From NCBI RefSeq assembly GCF_003369915.1, contig NW_022881614.1, positions 27,845,326-27,909,325 on the forward strand: a stretch of 64,000 nucleotides of DNA, given 5' to 3'. The number at the start of each line of letters is the position of its first letter. Within the stretch, counting starts at the first letter, position 1. Made by a program: the position numbers and the translations under genes. This DNA is from Drosophila miranda. Taxonomy: Eukaryota > Arthropoda > Insecta > Diptera > Drosophilidae. The notes below the pieces were generated by a model. That model was not told the origin of the DNA. It was given only the letters and a program-made list of their open reading frames with translations, and ran no database searches. Shown here piece after piece: positions 10,610 to 22,682 of the stretch.

Positions 10610-11661
10610 TTATTTATTTTTATTTTTTAAAACTTCTAATAAGTCGTTCTGGAATTTTGTTTGGGTGCTGATCAAGTCCTGCACCATCTTCTCCTGCCTA
10701 ACGTCGTGCTCCTCCTTCTTTCTGTGGTGGTCCTTTTGTTGTTCGAGACGCTCCTGGGCGATCTCTGCCAGCCACGAAATGTCGGTCTTTTTCTTTTTCT
10801 TTGGCGGACGCCCAGACAAGGTGCTGGAGCTACAAGATCCGTCCAGGTCCATCTCAATAATATCCGAAAAGTACTCATCAGGATCTGCAATGAACACCTT
10901 AAATGAAATATATTTTTTTAGCAATAAATTAATAAAACTTACTGTCGTTGTCCAATGTGCTCTGCTCCATGTTGTTTGCACTCAAGATGCCAAATCAGCG
11001 AACTTCAGTTCAGCGCCCTGAATGTGACGGTCAACCGGCGGTAATCTGATATCTTGCACATGCCGCAAGATCAGCATTATCGCTTATGCCAAGTCGGCTT
11101 ACCGACTGTAGCTTTGTAGCTCTAAGTACATATATTTTGTAGCTTTGCATTCTTTGGCAATTAAATACTTTTGATTCAGCTTATGCCCCAGCTTGCTGGT
11201 GGCTCCTAGTTTTAGTTCTGTTCTTATTACGAAAGCTAACGCTTGTTAATAAACCTTGCTCCGGCAACCAGCCGTAAACACTTTGAATTATTAATTCTAT
11301 ACCACTGTACCACAAGGCCAGTGATAAGAGAGACAGTTATCTCTCCAACATAATCTTCATAAAGGATTCTATACCACGGAACCCGCACGAGGACCACCGC
11401 ATCAAGCAGCTAAGGCTACTTGGACATACGGACAACTTAATTTACACATGTGAATTTTTGCGTGGTCCGCGGAAATCTTCAATTTTCTCCTTCCATATGT
11501 CAATCAGCAGGCTCTCAAGCGCGGCACTCCATTTCACCCTGCCGCCTGCTGTTGTTCTCTTGTTTGCTGCATTGTGTAATAATATTATATATTATAAACA
11601 ATAAAAAACAAATATATCTATTCAACGTACCACTGGAGGAGTTTTCTGGCACTAAATCCAT
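10610..11661 (-). pseudogene. Harbinger Myb/SANT-like gene, U2
   Basis: As U0. First unit in which the Thr just before the WSAAL motif becomes Lys, a change kept in all units to the right. Confidence 0.7.
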
Positions 11662-12180
11662 TTTATTAATAAGTTATTCGAAAATTTGGTCTGCTGTCCT
11701 TCCGAGCTGTTCTGTTGTTGTTTTTGTTTTTTGTTAATTTTGTCACAATCATTGTTTACGTTTTCGCAGTGAATACCATTTTTCCATTGTGAATGACAAT
11801 TATTCAGAGTTGCATTTGAAAACCATCGGCTAACTATCGCATAGAAACGTGCGGTTTAGGAACATCCAAAATGGATGGTGGACTAACTGGGAAATTTTCG
11901 GAACGGCAAAACCTTACGGACCATCCCCGAAATGGATGGTGGATGGTGGATGGTCGTCAGTGTGAATAGCCTATTACACTTATAATATAAGCTAATTAAT
12001 TGGTTTCTTGGGCGCATTGCAAGCGTAGCAAGGAAGAGTCACTGCATCACCATCCGAGACGTTCCCTAAGAAGGAAACAAACCCTCCGCGAGAACTAAGG
12101 CAGCTATGAGACGCAATGTGTAAGAGTCAGCGCCAACACGACTGTTGCTTCGAGTGTCAACAAAATAAAATATATGTATT

Positions 12181-12791
12181 TATCCAATAGCAGTGTGGTA
12201 AGTAAATAGTGGCCCATATGATTCACGCCCAACTGCATCTCGAAGCCATCCTTTGTAAGTGACCGGGGACAGCGCATGACACCAGCATTGTTGATAAGTA
12301 TATTCAGCGTTTTCTGTTCCCGCTTGAAGCTAAAAGGTTAAGGTATTAAGAAACAGTGATAGAGTAGAACTGAATACATACGCGGCAACGAAATTCCGTA
12401 TTGAGTCTAAGTCGAAGCTAAGTCGCATTCACGGCAGTACACGTATTTGTTTTTGGTCTCCAGCACAATCTCCTCTCGGGCCTCCTCACATTTTTTCATG
12501 ACTCGACATGCCATGTAAACGGTTGCTCCCCGTTTCGCCAGTTCCCTGACCGTTTCTTTTCCAATTCCGTTGTTCGACCCCGTCACAATGAATACTTTGT
12601 TCGTTTCATCGGTTTCTTTTGTGAATTTTCCGCCTTGCATAAGGTCTCTGTAAGAGGGAAGGCAGTCAAACCCGGACATTTGTAAATGAATACGGGAACC
12701 CAGACTTTATGGCGCAGGCGGCGCCTATCGTAGTTCCGGTGACGCTCAGCCAGAAGATGGGGCGACTCTTTAGGAACGAAAAAAACCCCAT
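12181..12791 (-). pseudogene. SDR gene 5' part, U3
   Basis: As U1, but the exon 3 Gln codon is intact (CAG). Exon 2 frame break retained. Confidence 0.8.
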
Positions 12792-13103
12792 TTTAGTAAT
12801 ATAATGAGCTATAAATTAAACGCTATCTATGGACATTGAAATAAACACAAACAGCTGTTTGTTAACACTGGTATCTATCGATACCGATTGCTCTGTTTTC
12901 AAGTAATTGTTGTTGTTGTCTGGCTGGAAATATACTTTATAGGCTCTGCACACTGAGCCCATCCCGGGGGAATGGTGGGATTTTTTGACAGATGTGAAAC
13001 TCCGATTCACACTGCCACCATCCACCATCCGTCAAAAACAGCTGATGCCAATAACAAGTTCATTAAATTTGCGCGGAAGATTTATTAATTCTTGGTTCTT
13101 TTA

Positions 13104-15394
13104 ATGGATGATGAAGATATAGCAATTATTTCGGCTGTGGTTCAACAGCAAAAAGGGATTCGAGGCAAATGGGTTTCCTCAGTGCCTAGGTGCAATTGGT
13201 AGGAAATCAATAAGAACTTCAGCAATATGTTTACATATAAATTGGTTTTAAAACTTCCTTTTTATTCTAGATGGATGCCACATCGAAATAAAACCACCAG
13301 CACCTGAGGCAGTAGACCACCATAAGGCTGAGGCTGGTATTCCACAGTCTTGTTTGCCCTAGTGGATTATAGGTATGCAAATATCTTGCACAAAAATATG
13401 TATTTAGGAAGTTGGTTTAATGTCCTAAATTATTTTATTTTTATTTTTTTTTTTTAGGGTTTAAGTTACCAAGCTGTCCGTGAGTAGCGTGGGATTATTT
13501 GGCCGCCCGCCTTTTGAAGGTGGAAATTGCCAAGTCAAAGAATAGAAGATGTTGGAGTACTGTTTATAGCTTTACATCAATTTCGTCGATGAAGTCAATT
13601 AGTGTTTGGTACGCGCTGATGTTTTCTTTTTCAAAGAATTTGTAAATATCATTATATTTTCTTAGAGATGGGAAGTTTTGCCTTGTTGTGTTGTACTTTG
13701 TACAATTGAAAATTAAATGCGAGGCGTTATCGATACTATCGCATGTATCACATATGTTACTAGGAACTACATGCATTTTGGCGAGAGTGTGCCTATCGAA
13801 TGCGTTACCACTAAGCAGTCTGTTGATTCTTTTAGCGTCAATGGCTTTAAGCTTAGTTTTATTTAGGAACCACGGTTTGGATGATGTTGAGGGAAAAGCG
13901 AGCAGTAACCTCGGTGCTTGATACTAGCAAACTCGGCGTATTCTCTCTCCCATTCTGCTTTTAAGATTCTGTGTATTTCGCACATAGCGTCTTTAAGGTT
14001 CCATTTAACCACTGTGTATTTTCCTCGTCTGTGGGCTTCTTTGGCTGCTGCGTCAACTGAAGTGTTCTGAGGGATGTTATCGTGTCCGGGAATGTAGTGA
14101 ACCTCTACAGTTCTTAGATGTGGATTTTGTTGGATCTTTTCTCTGATTTTGTGGGCGATAGAGTTATCCTGAATGTTCTTCGCCAGAATGAGGGCCCCGT
14201 TTCTGCTGTCTGTCAGGAGCGCGACACGAGGAAAATTGTACAAAATAGCATGGTCTAATGCCTTCTCGATAGCAAGGAGCTCGGCGGACAACGAGGAAAG
14301 GGTTTTGTGCGTGTAATAGCTATCTAAAAAACCTGTCCTATCGTGCAGGAAAGCGGCGCTGGAATGCCCATCTGCGACTGACCCATCCGTGTAATAGATT
14401 TCAAAACCACCCTTTGTCAGCTGATCCTTCTTTTCCCCGTGGAGCAGCATGATACCTAACTGGTCTATAGCGTGCTTGTTGGGTGCAGAACCCTTGAAAA
14501 ATTCTAAGTCGGAGCTAATTTTAGTGCAAAACGAAGCTGTGTCCGTGTTTAAATCCCTATTTGCTGACACTGTTTCACTTGCTGGGAGATTAAATGCAAA
14601 CACCTTAACCAACTCTTTCGCCGCCAGGAATCTCATCCTGTAGTCCGGGGGAAGTTCTCCTGCCATGTGATATATGATAGGAACGGGAGTGCAGATTATC
14701 AGACCCAGCGACTTTCTGAGGTGATGGTTGCAGTGGGATTTGATTTTGGCCAAGGCAGATTTGGACAGGTTGCAGAATGATGAGAACGCGTACTCTAGCC
14801 TACTTCTGACAAATCCCTAAATTATTTAAATCCGATTCTTTTTAGATACAGATTTACATATGTAAATATCGGCTCTGCAGGAAGGTGCAATGACTCGATG
14901 ATATACCAGAAGTCAAGCCTTGCAAAACATATCGAAGCATCGGCATTACTCCAAGATAAAGCCAAGGAAATAAGCGGATTAAACGTCCCTGTAATGCTTA
15001 TCGGGACTCGGCATTTAGGTTTTCTAAAAAGCTGATGAAACCTTACCCGTTTTCCACAGTCGCCTCTTTGGAACAGCGCACGTTTAACTACAACCTTTCC
15101 AAAGTAAGGCGAGTGGTGGAAAATGCATTTGGGCATTTAAAAGCCAGATTTCGAATAATCGGAAAAGGTCTTGATAGCCACCACAAAAATAATAGCGCCA
15201 TAATAATGAGCTGTTGTATTTTACACAATATATTAAATATGCACAACAGCGCGATTAATGAAAATTGGGATCTTGCAACAAATGAGCAGCGCGAACAGCC
15301 CGATACCAGCAACAGTTCTGCTGACTTTAATCAGTCAGCAGAACAGATACGATCTGCAATCGCAAAATATTGTGTAGACCGTAATGAAAATTAA
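13104..15394 (+). pseudogene. Harbinger transposase relic, U3 (frameshifted)
   Basis: As U1, but the last exon (14846-15394) has lost one G at the catalytic Asp codon. The upstream reading therefore runs out of frame and only the 119 codons from 15035 remain open. Exon 2 also has a TAG in place of a Tyr codon (near 13361), shared by U3-U7. Confidence 0.7.
13564..14753 (-). pseudogene. I-like RNase H / Cys-motif fragment, U3
   Basis: As U1 but 3 bp longer, with an extra Thr codon after the Cys motif. His, Ala and Ala at the three diagnostic positions. Confidence 0.8.
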
Positions 15395-15398
15395 AAAC

Positions 15399-16450
15399 TT
15401 ATTTATTTTTATTTTTTAAAACTTCTAATAAGTCGTTCTGGAATTTTGTTTGGGTGCTGATCAAGTCCTGCACCATCTTCTCCTGCCTAACGTCGTGCTC
15501 CTCCTTCTTTCTGTGGTGGTCCTTTTGTTGTTCGAGACGCTCCTGGGCGATCTCTGCCAGCCACGAAATGTCGGTCTTTTTCTTTTTCTTTGGCGGACGC
15601 CCAGACAAGGTGCTGGAGCTACAAGATCCGTCCAGGTCCATCTCAATAATATCCGAAAAGTACTCATCAGGATCTGCAATGAACACCTTAAATGAAATAT
15701 ATTTTTTTAGCAATAAATTAATAAAACTTACTGTCGTTGTCCAATGTGCTCTGCTCCATGTTGTTTGCACTCAAGATGCCAAATCAGCGAACTTCAGTTC
15801 AGCGCCCTGAATGTGACGGTCAACCGGCGGTAATCTGATATCTTGCACATGCCGCAAGATCAGCATTATCGCTTATGCCAAGTCGGCTTACCGACTGTAG
15901 CTTTGTAGCTCTAAGTACATATATTTTGTAGCTTTGCATTCTTTGGCAATTAAATACTTTTGATTCAGCTTATGCCCCAGCTTGCTGGTGGCTCCTAGTT
16001 TTAGTTCTGTTCTTATTACGAAAGCTAACGCTTGTTAATAAACCTTGCTCCGGCAACCAGCCGTAAACACTTTGAATTATTAATTCTATACCACTGTACC
16101 ACAAGGCCAGTGATAAGAGAGACAGTTATCTCTCCAACATAATCTTCATAAAGGATTCTATACCACGGAACCCGCACGAGGACCACCGCATCAAGCAGCT
16201 AAGGCTACTTGGACATACGGACAACTTAATTTACACATGTGAATTTTTGCGTGGTCCGCGGAAATCTTCAATTTTCTCCTTCCATATGTCAATCAGCAGG
16301 CTCTCAAGCGCGGCACTCCATTTCACCCTGCCGCCTGCTGTTGTTCTCTTGTTTGCTGCATTGTGTAATAATATTATATATTATAAACAATAAAAAACAA
16401 ATATATCTATTCAACGTACCACTGGAGGAGTTTTCTGGCACTAAATCCAT
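15399..16450 (-). pseudogene. Harbinger Myb/SANT-like gene, U3
   Basis: As U2. LTR-like insertion at 15813-16239. Confidence 0.7.
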
Positions 16451-16969
16451 TTTATTAATAAGTTTTTCGAAAATTTGGTCTGCTGTCCTTCCGAGCTGTT
16501 CTGTTGTTGTTTTTGTTTTTTGTTAATTTTGTCACAATCATTGTTTACGTTTTCGCAGTGAATACCATTTTTCCATTGTGAATGACAATTATTCAGAGTT
16601 GCATTTGAAAACCATCGGCTAACTATCGCATAGAAACGTGCGGTTTAGGAACATCCAAAATGGATGGTGGACTAACTGGGAAATTTTCGGAACGGCAAAA
16701 CCTTACGGACCATCCCCGAAATCGATGGTGGATGGTGGATGGTCGTCAGTGTGAATAGCCTATTACACTTATAATATAAGCTAATTAATTGGTTTCTTGG
16801 GCGCATTGCAAGCGTAGCAAGGAAGAGTCACTGCATCACCATCCGAGACGTTCCCTAAGAAGGAAACAAACCCTCCGCGAGAACTAAGGCAGCTATGAGA
16901 CGCAATGTGTAAGAGTCAGCGCCAACACGACTGTTGCTTCGAGTGTCAACAAAATAAAATATATGTATT

Positions 16970-17580
16970 TATCCAATAGCAGTGTGGTAAGTAAATAGTG
17001 GCCCATATGATTCACGCCCAACTGCATCTCGAAGCCATCCTTTGTAAGTGACCGGGGACAGCGCATGACACCAGCATTGTTGATAAGTATATTCAGCGTT
17101 TTCTGTTCCCGCTTGAAGCTAAAAGGTTAAGGTATTAAGAAACAGTGATAGAGTAGAACTGAATACATACGCGGCAACGAAATTCCGTATTGAGTCTAAG
17201 TCGAAGCTAAGTCGCATTCACGGCAGTACACGTATTTGTTTTTGGTCTCCAGCACAATCTCCTCTCGGGCCTCCTCACATTTTTTCATGACTCGACATGC
17301 CATGTAAACGGTTGCTCCCCGTTTCGCCAGTTCCCTGACCGTTTCTTTTCCAATTCCGTTGTTCGACCCCGTCACAATGAATACTTTGTTCGTTTCATCG
17401 GTTTCTTTTGTGAATTTTCCGCCTTGCATAAGGTCTCTGTAAGAGGGAAGGCAGTCAAACCCGGACATTTGTAAATGAATACGGGAACCCAGACTTTATG
17501 GCGCAGGCGGCGCCTACCGTAGTTCCGGTGACGCTCAGCCAGAAGATGGGGCGACTCTTTAGGAACGAAAAAAACCCCAT
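16970..17580 (-). pseudogene. SDR gene 5' part, U4
   Basis: As U3. First unit with CTACCG instead of CTATCG in the anchor exon (near 17517). Confidence 0.8.
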
Positions 17581-17892
17581 TTTAGTAATATAATGAGCTA
17601 TAAATTAAACGCTATCTATGGACATTGAAATAAACACAAACAGCTGTTTGTTAACACTGGTATCTATCGATACCGATTGCTCTGTTTTCAAGTAATTGTT
17701 GTTGTTGTCTGGCTGGAAATATACTTTATAGGCTCTGCACACTGAGCCCATCCCGGGGGAATGGTGGGATTTTTTGACAGATGTGAAACTCCGATTCACA
17801 CTGCCACCATCCACCATCCGTCAAAAACAGCTGATGCCAATAACAAGTTCATTAAATTTGCGCGGAAGATTTATTAATTCTTGGTTCTTTTA

Positions 17893-20184
17893 ATGGATGA
17901 TGAAGATATAGCAATTATTTCGGCTGTGGTTCAACAGCAAAAAGGGATTCGAGGCAATTGGGTTTCCTCAGTGCCTAGGTGCAATTGGTAGGAAATCAAT
18001 AAGAACTTCAGCAATATGTTTACATATAAATTGGTTTTAAAACTTCCTTTTTATTCTAGATGGATGCCACATCGAAATAAAACCACCAGCACCTGAGGCA
18101 GTAGACCACCATAAGGCTGAGGCTGGTATTCCACAGTCTTGTTTGCCCTAGTGGATTATAGGTATGCAAATATCTTGCACAAAAATATGTATTTAGCAAG
18201 TTGGTTTAATGTCCTAAATTATTTTTTTTTTATTTTTTTTTTTTAGGGTTTAAGTTACCAAGCTGTCCGTGAGTAGCGTGGGATTATTTGGCCGCCCGCC
18301 TTTTGAAGGTGGAAATTGCCAAGTCAAAGAATAGAAGATGTTGGAGTACTGTTTATAGCTTTACATCAATTTCGTCGATGAAGTCAATTAGTGTTTGGTA
18401 CGCGCTGATGTTTTCTTTTTCAAAGAATTTGTAAATATCATTATATTTTCTTAGAGATGGGAAGTTTTGCCTTGTTGTGTTGTACTTTGTACAATTGAAA
18501 ATTAAATGCGAGGCGTTATCGATACTATCGCATGTATCACATATGTTACTAGGAACTACATGCATTTTGGCGAGAGTGTGCCTATCGAATGCGTTACCAC
18601 TAAGCAGTCTGTTGATTCTTTTAGCGTCAATGGCTTTAAGCTTAGTTTTATTTAGGAACCACGGTTTGGATGATGTTGAGGGAAAAGCGAGCAGTAACCT
18701 CGGTGCTTGATACTAGCAAACTCGGCGTATTCTCTCTCCCATTCTGCTTTTAAGATTCTGTGTATTTCGCACATAGCGTCTTTAAGGTTCCATTTAACCA
18801 CTGTGTATTTTCCTCGTCTGTGGGCTTCTTTGGCTGCTGCGTCAACTGAAGTGTTCTGAGGGATGTTATCGTGTCCGGGAATGTAGTGAACCTCTACAGT
18901 TCTTAGATGTGGATTTTGTTGGATCTTTTCTCTGATTTTGTGGGCGATAGAGTTATCCTGAATGTTCTTCGCCAGAATGAGGGCCCCGTTTCTGCTGTCT
19001 GTCAGGAGCGCGACACGAGGAAAATTGTACAAAATAGCATGGTCTAATGCCTTCTCGATAGCAAGGAGCTCGGCGGACAACGAGGAAAGGGTTTTGTGCG
19101 TGTAATAGCTATCTAAAAAACCTGTCCTATCGTGCAGGAAAGCGGCGCTGGAATGCCCATCTGCGACTGACCCATCCGTGTAATAGATTTCAAAACCACC
19201 CTTTGTCAGCTGATCCTTCTTTTCCCCGTGGAGCAGCATGATACCTAACTGGTCTATAGCGTGCTTGTTGGGTGCAGAACCCTTGAAAAATTCTAAGTCG
19301 GAGCTAATTTTAGTGCAAAACGAAGCTGTGTCCGTGTTTAAATCCCTATTTGCTGACACTGTTTCACTTGCTGGGAGATTAAATGCAAACACCTTAACCA
19401 ACTCTTTCGCCGCCAGGAATCTCATCCTGTAGTCCGGGGGAAGTTCTCCTGCCATGTGATATATGATAGGAACGGGAGTGCAGATTATCAGACCCAGCGA
19501 CTTTCTGAGGTGATGGTTGCAGTGGGATTTGATTTTGGCCAAGGCAGATTTGGACAGGTTGCAGAATGATGAGAACGCGTACTCTAGCCTACTTCTGACA
19601 AATCCCTAAATTATTTAAATCCGATTCTTTTTAGATACAGATTTACATATGTAAATATCGGCTCTGCAGGAAGGTGCAATGACTCGATGATATACCAGAA
19701 GTCAAGCCTTGCAAAACATATCGAAGCATCGGCATTACTCCAAGATAAAGCCAAGGAAATAAGCGGATTAAACGTCCCTGTAATGCTTATCGGGGACTCG
19801 GCATTTAGGTTTTCTAAAAAGCTGATGAAACCTTACCCGTTTTCCACAGTCGCCTCTTTGGAACAGCGCACGTTTAACTACAACCTTTCCAAAGTAAGGC
19901 GAGTGGTGGAAAATGCATTTGGGCATTTAAAAGCCAGATTTCGAATAATCGGAAAAGGTCTTGATAGCCACCACAAAAATAATAGCGCCATAATAATGAG
20001 CTGTTGTATTTTACACAATATATTAAATATGCACAACAGCGCGATTAATGAAAATTGGGATCTTGCAACAAATGAGCAGCGCGAACAGCCCGATACCAGC
20101 AACAGTTCTGCTGACTTTAATCAGTCAGCAGAACAGATACGATCTGCAATCGCAAAATATTGTGTAGACCGTAATGAAAATTAA
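17893..20184 (+). pseudogene. Harbinger transposase relic, U4 (catalytic Asp present)
   Basis: The last exon 19635-20184 is open with IGDSAF, the expected second catalytic Asp of the family. Exon 2 has the TAG shared by U3-U7, and the N-terminal deletion and I-like insertion remain. Confidence 0.7.
18353..19542 (-). pseudogene. I-like RNase H / Cys-motif fragment, U4
   Basis: Same variant set as U3. Confidence 0.8.
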
Positions 20185-20188
20185 AAAC

Positions 20189-21240
20189 TTATTTATTTTT
20201 ATTTTTTAAAACTTCTAATAAGTCGTTCTGGAATTTTGTTTGGGTGCTGATCAAGTCCTGCACCATCTTCTCCTGCCTAACGTCGTGCTCCTCCTTCTTT
20301 CTGTGGTGGTCCTTTTGTTGTTCGAGACGCTCCTGGGCGATCTCTGCCAGCCACGAAATGTCGGTCTTTTTCTTTTTCTTTGGCGGACGCCCAGACAAGG
20401 TGCTGGAGCTACAAGATCCGTCCAGGTCCATCTCAATAATATCCGAAAAGTACTCATCAGGATCTGCAGTGAACACCTTAAATGAAATATATTTTTTTAG
20501 CAATAAATTAATAAAACTTACTGTCGTTGTCCAATGTGCTCTGCTCCATGTTGTTTGCACTCAAGATGCCAAATCAGCGAACTTCAGTTCAGCGCCCTGA
20601 ATGTGACGGTCAACCGGCGGTAATCTGATATCTTGCACATGCCGCAAGATCAGCATTATCGCTTATGCCAAGTCGGCTTACCGACTGTAGCTTTGTAGCT
20701 CTAAGTACATATATTTTGTAGCTTTGCATTCTTTGGCAATTAAATACTTTTGATTCAGCTTATGCCCCAGCTTGCTGGTGGCTCCTAGTTTTAGTTCTGT
20801 TCTTATTACGAAAGCTAACGCTTGTTAATAAACCTTGCTCCGGCAACCAGCCGTAAACACTTTGAATTATTAATTCTATACCACTGTACCACAAGGCCAG
20901 TGATAAGAGAGACAGTTATCTCTCCAACATAATCTTCATAAAGGATTCTATACCACGGAACCCGCACGAGGACCACCGCATCAAGCAGCTAAGGCTACTT
21001 GGACATACGGACAACTTAATTTACACATGTGAATTTTTGCGTGGTCCGCGGAAATCTTCAATTTTCTCCTTCCATATGTCAATCAGCAGGCTCTCAAGCG
21101 CGGCACTCCATTTCACCCTGCCGCCTGCTGTTGTTCTCTTGTTTGCTGCATTGTGTAATAATATTATATATTATAAACAATAAAAAACAAATATATCTAT
21201 TCAACGTACCACTGGAGGAGTTTTCTGGCACTAAATCCAT
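20189..21240 (-). pseudogene. Harbinger Myb/SANT-like gene, U4
   Basis: As U2, with a private base change at 20469 next to the last-exon acceptor. Confidence 0.7.
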
Positions 21241-21759
21241 TTTATTAATAAGTTTTTCGAAAATTTGGTCTGCTGTCCTTCCGAGCTGTTCTGTTGTTGT
21301 TTTTGTTTTTTGTTAATTTTGTCACAATCATTGTTTACGTTTTCGCAGTGAATACCATTTTTCCATTGTGAATGACAATTATTCAGAGTTGCATTTGAAA
21401 ACCATCGGCTAACTATCGCATAGAAACGTGCGGTTTAGGAACATCCAAAATGGATGGTGGACTAACTGGGAAATTTTCGGAACGGCAAAACCTTACGGAC
21501 CATCCCCGAAATCGATGGTGGATGGTGGATGGTCGTCAGTGTGAATAGCCTATTACACTTATAATATAAGCTAATTAATTGGTTTCTTGGGCGCATTGCA
21601 AGCGTAGCAAGGAAGAGTCACTGCATCACCATCCGAGACGTTCCCTAAGAAGGAAACAAACCCTCCGCGAGAACTAAGGCAGCTATGAGACGCAATGTGT
21701 AAGAGTCAGCGCCAACACGACTGTTGCTTCGAGTGTCAACAAAATAAAATATATGTATT

Positions 21760-22370
21760 TATCCAATAGCAGTGTGGTAAGTAAATAGTGGCCCATATGA
21801 TTCACGCCCAACTGCATCTCGAAGCCATCCTTTGTAAGTGACCGGGGACAGCGCATGACACCAGCATTGTTGATAAGTATATTCAGCGTTTTCTGTTCCC
21901 GCTTGAAGCTAAAAGGTTAAGGTATTAAGAAACAGTGATAGAGTAGAACTGAATACATACGCGGCAACGAAATTCCGTATTGAGTCTAAGTCGAAGCTAA
22001 GTCGCATTCACGGCAGTACACGTATTTGTTTTTGGTCTCCAGCACAATCTCCTCTCGGGCCTCCTCACATTTTTTCATGACTCGACATGCCATGTAAACG
22101 GTTGCTCCCCGTTTCGCCAGTTCCCTGACCGTTTCTTTTCCAATTCCGTTGTTCGACCCCGTCACAATGAATACTTTGTTCGTTTCATCGGTTTCTTTTG
22201 TGAATTTTCCGCCTTGCATAAGGTCTCTGTAAGAGGGAAGGCAGTCAAACCCGGACATTTGTAAATGAATACGGGAACCCAGACTTTATGGCGCAGGCGG
22301 CGCCTACCGTAGTTCCGGTGACGCTCAGCCAGAAGATGGGGCGACTCTTTAGGAACGAAAAAAACCCCAT
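21760..22370 (-). pseudogene. SDR gene 5' part, U5
   Basis: As U4. Confidence 0.8.
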
Positions 22371-22682
22371 TTTAGTAATATAATGAGCTATAAATTAAAC
22401 GCTATCTATGGACATTGAAATAAACACAAACAGCTGTTTGTTAACACTGGTATCTATCGATACCGATTGCTCTGTTTTCAAGTAATTGTTGTTGTTGTCT
22501 GGCTGGAAATATACTTTATAGGCTCTGCACACTGAGCCCATCCCGGGGGAATGGTGGGATTTTTTGACAGATGTGAAACTCCGATTCACACTGCCACCAT
22601 CCACCATCCGTCAAAAACAGCTGATGCCAATAACAAGTTCATTAAATTTGCGCGGAAGATTTATTAATTCTTGGTTCTTTTA

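Larger units (their letters stand above)
8218..11967 (+). mobile_element. Harbinger-type transposon, U2 copy
   Basis: Same structure as the U1 copy, with the nested LTR-like insertion at 11024-11450. The second catalytic Asp is replaced by Lys as in U0-U1. The Myb-like exon 2 has the T variant (CATTTCACC) that is then shared by all units to the right. Confidence 0.75.
13005..16756 (+). mobile_element. Harbinger-type transposon, U3 copy
   Basis: Same structure, with the LTR-like insertion at 15813-16239. One G is missing at the catalytic Asp codon (about 15005), shifting the transposase frame. The nested I-like fragment has a 3-bp insertion in its Cys-motif ORF. The right inverted repeat carries ATCGATGG where U0-U2, U6 and U7 have ATGGATGG. 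Confidence 0.75.
17794..21546 (+). mobile_element. Harbinger-type transposon, U4 copy
   Basis: Same structure, with the LTR-like insertion at 20603-21029. The catalytic Asp codon is intact (GAC at 19795-19797). It shares the 3-bp insertion in the nested fragment and the ATCGATGG variant with U3 and U5. Confidence 0.75.
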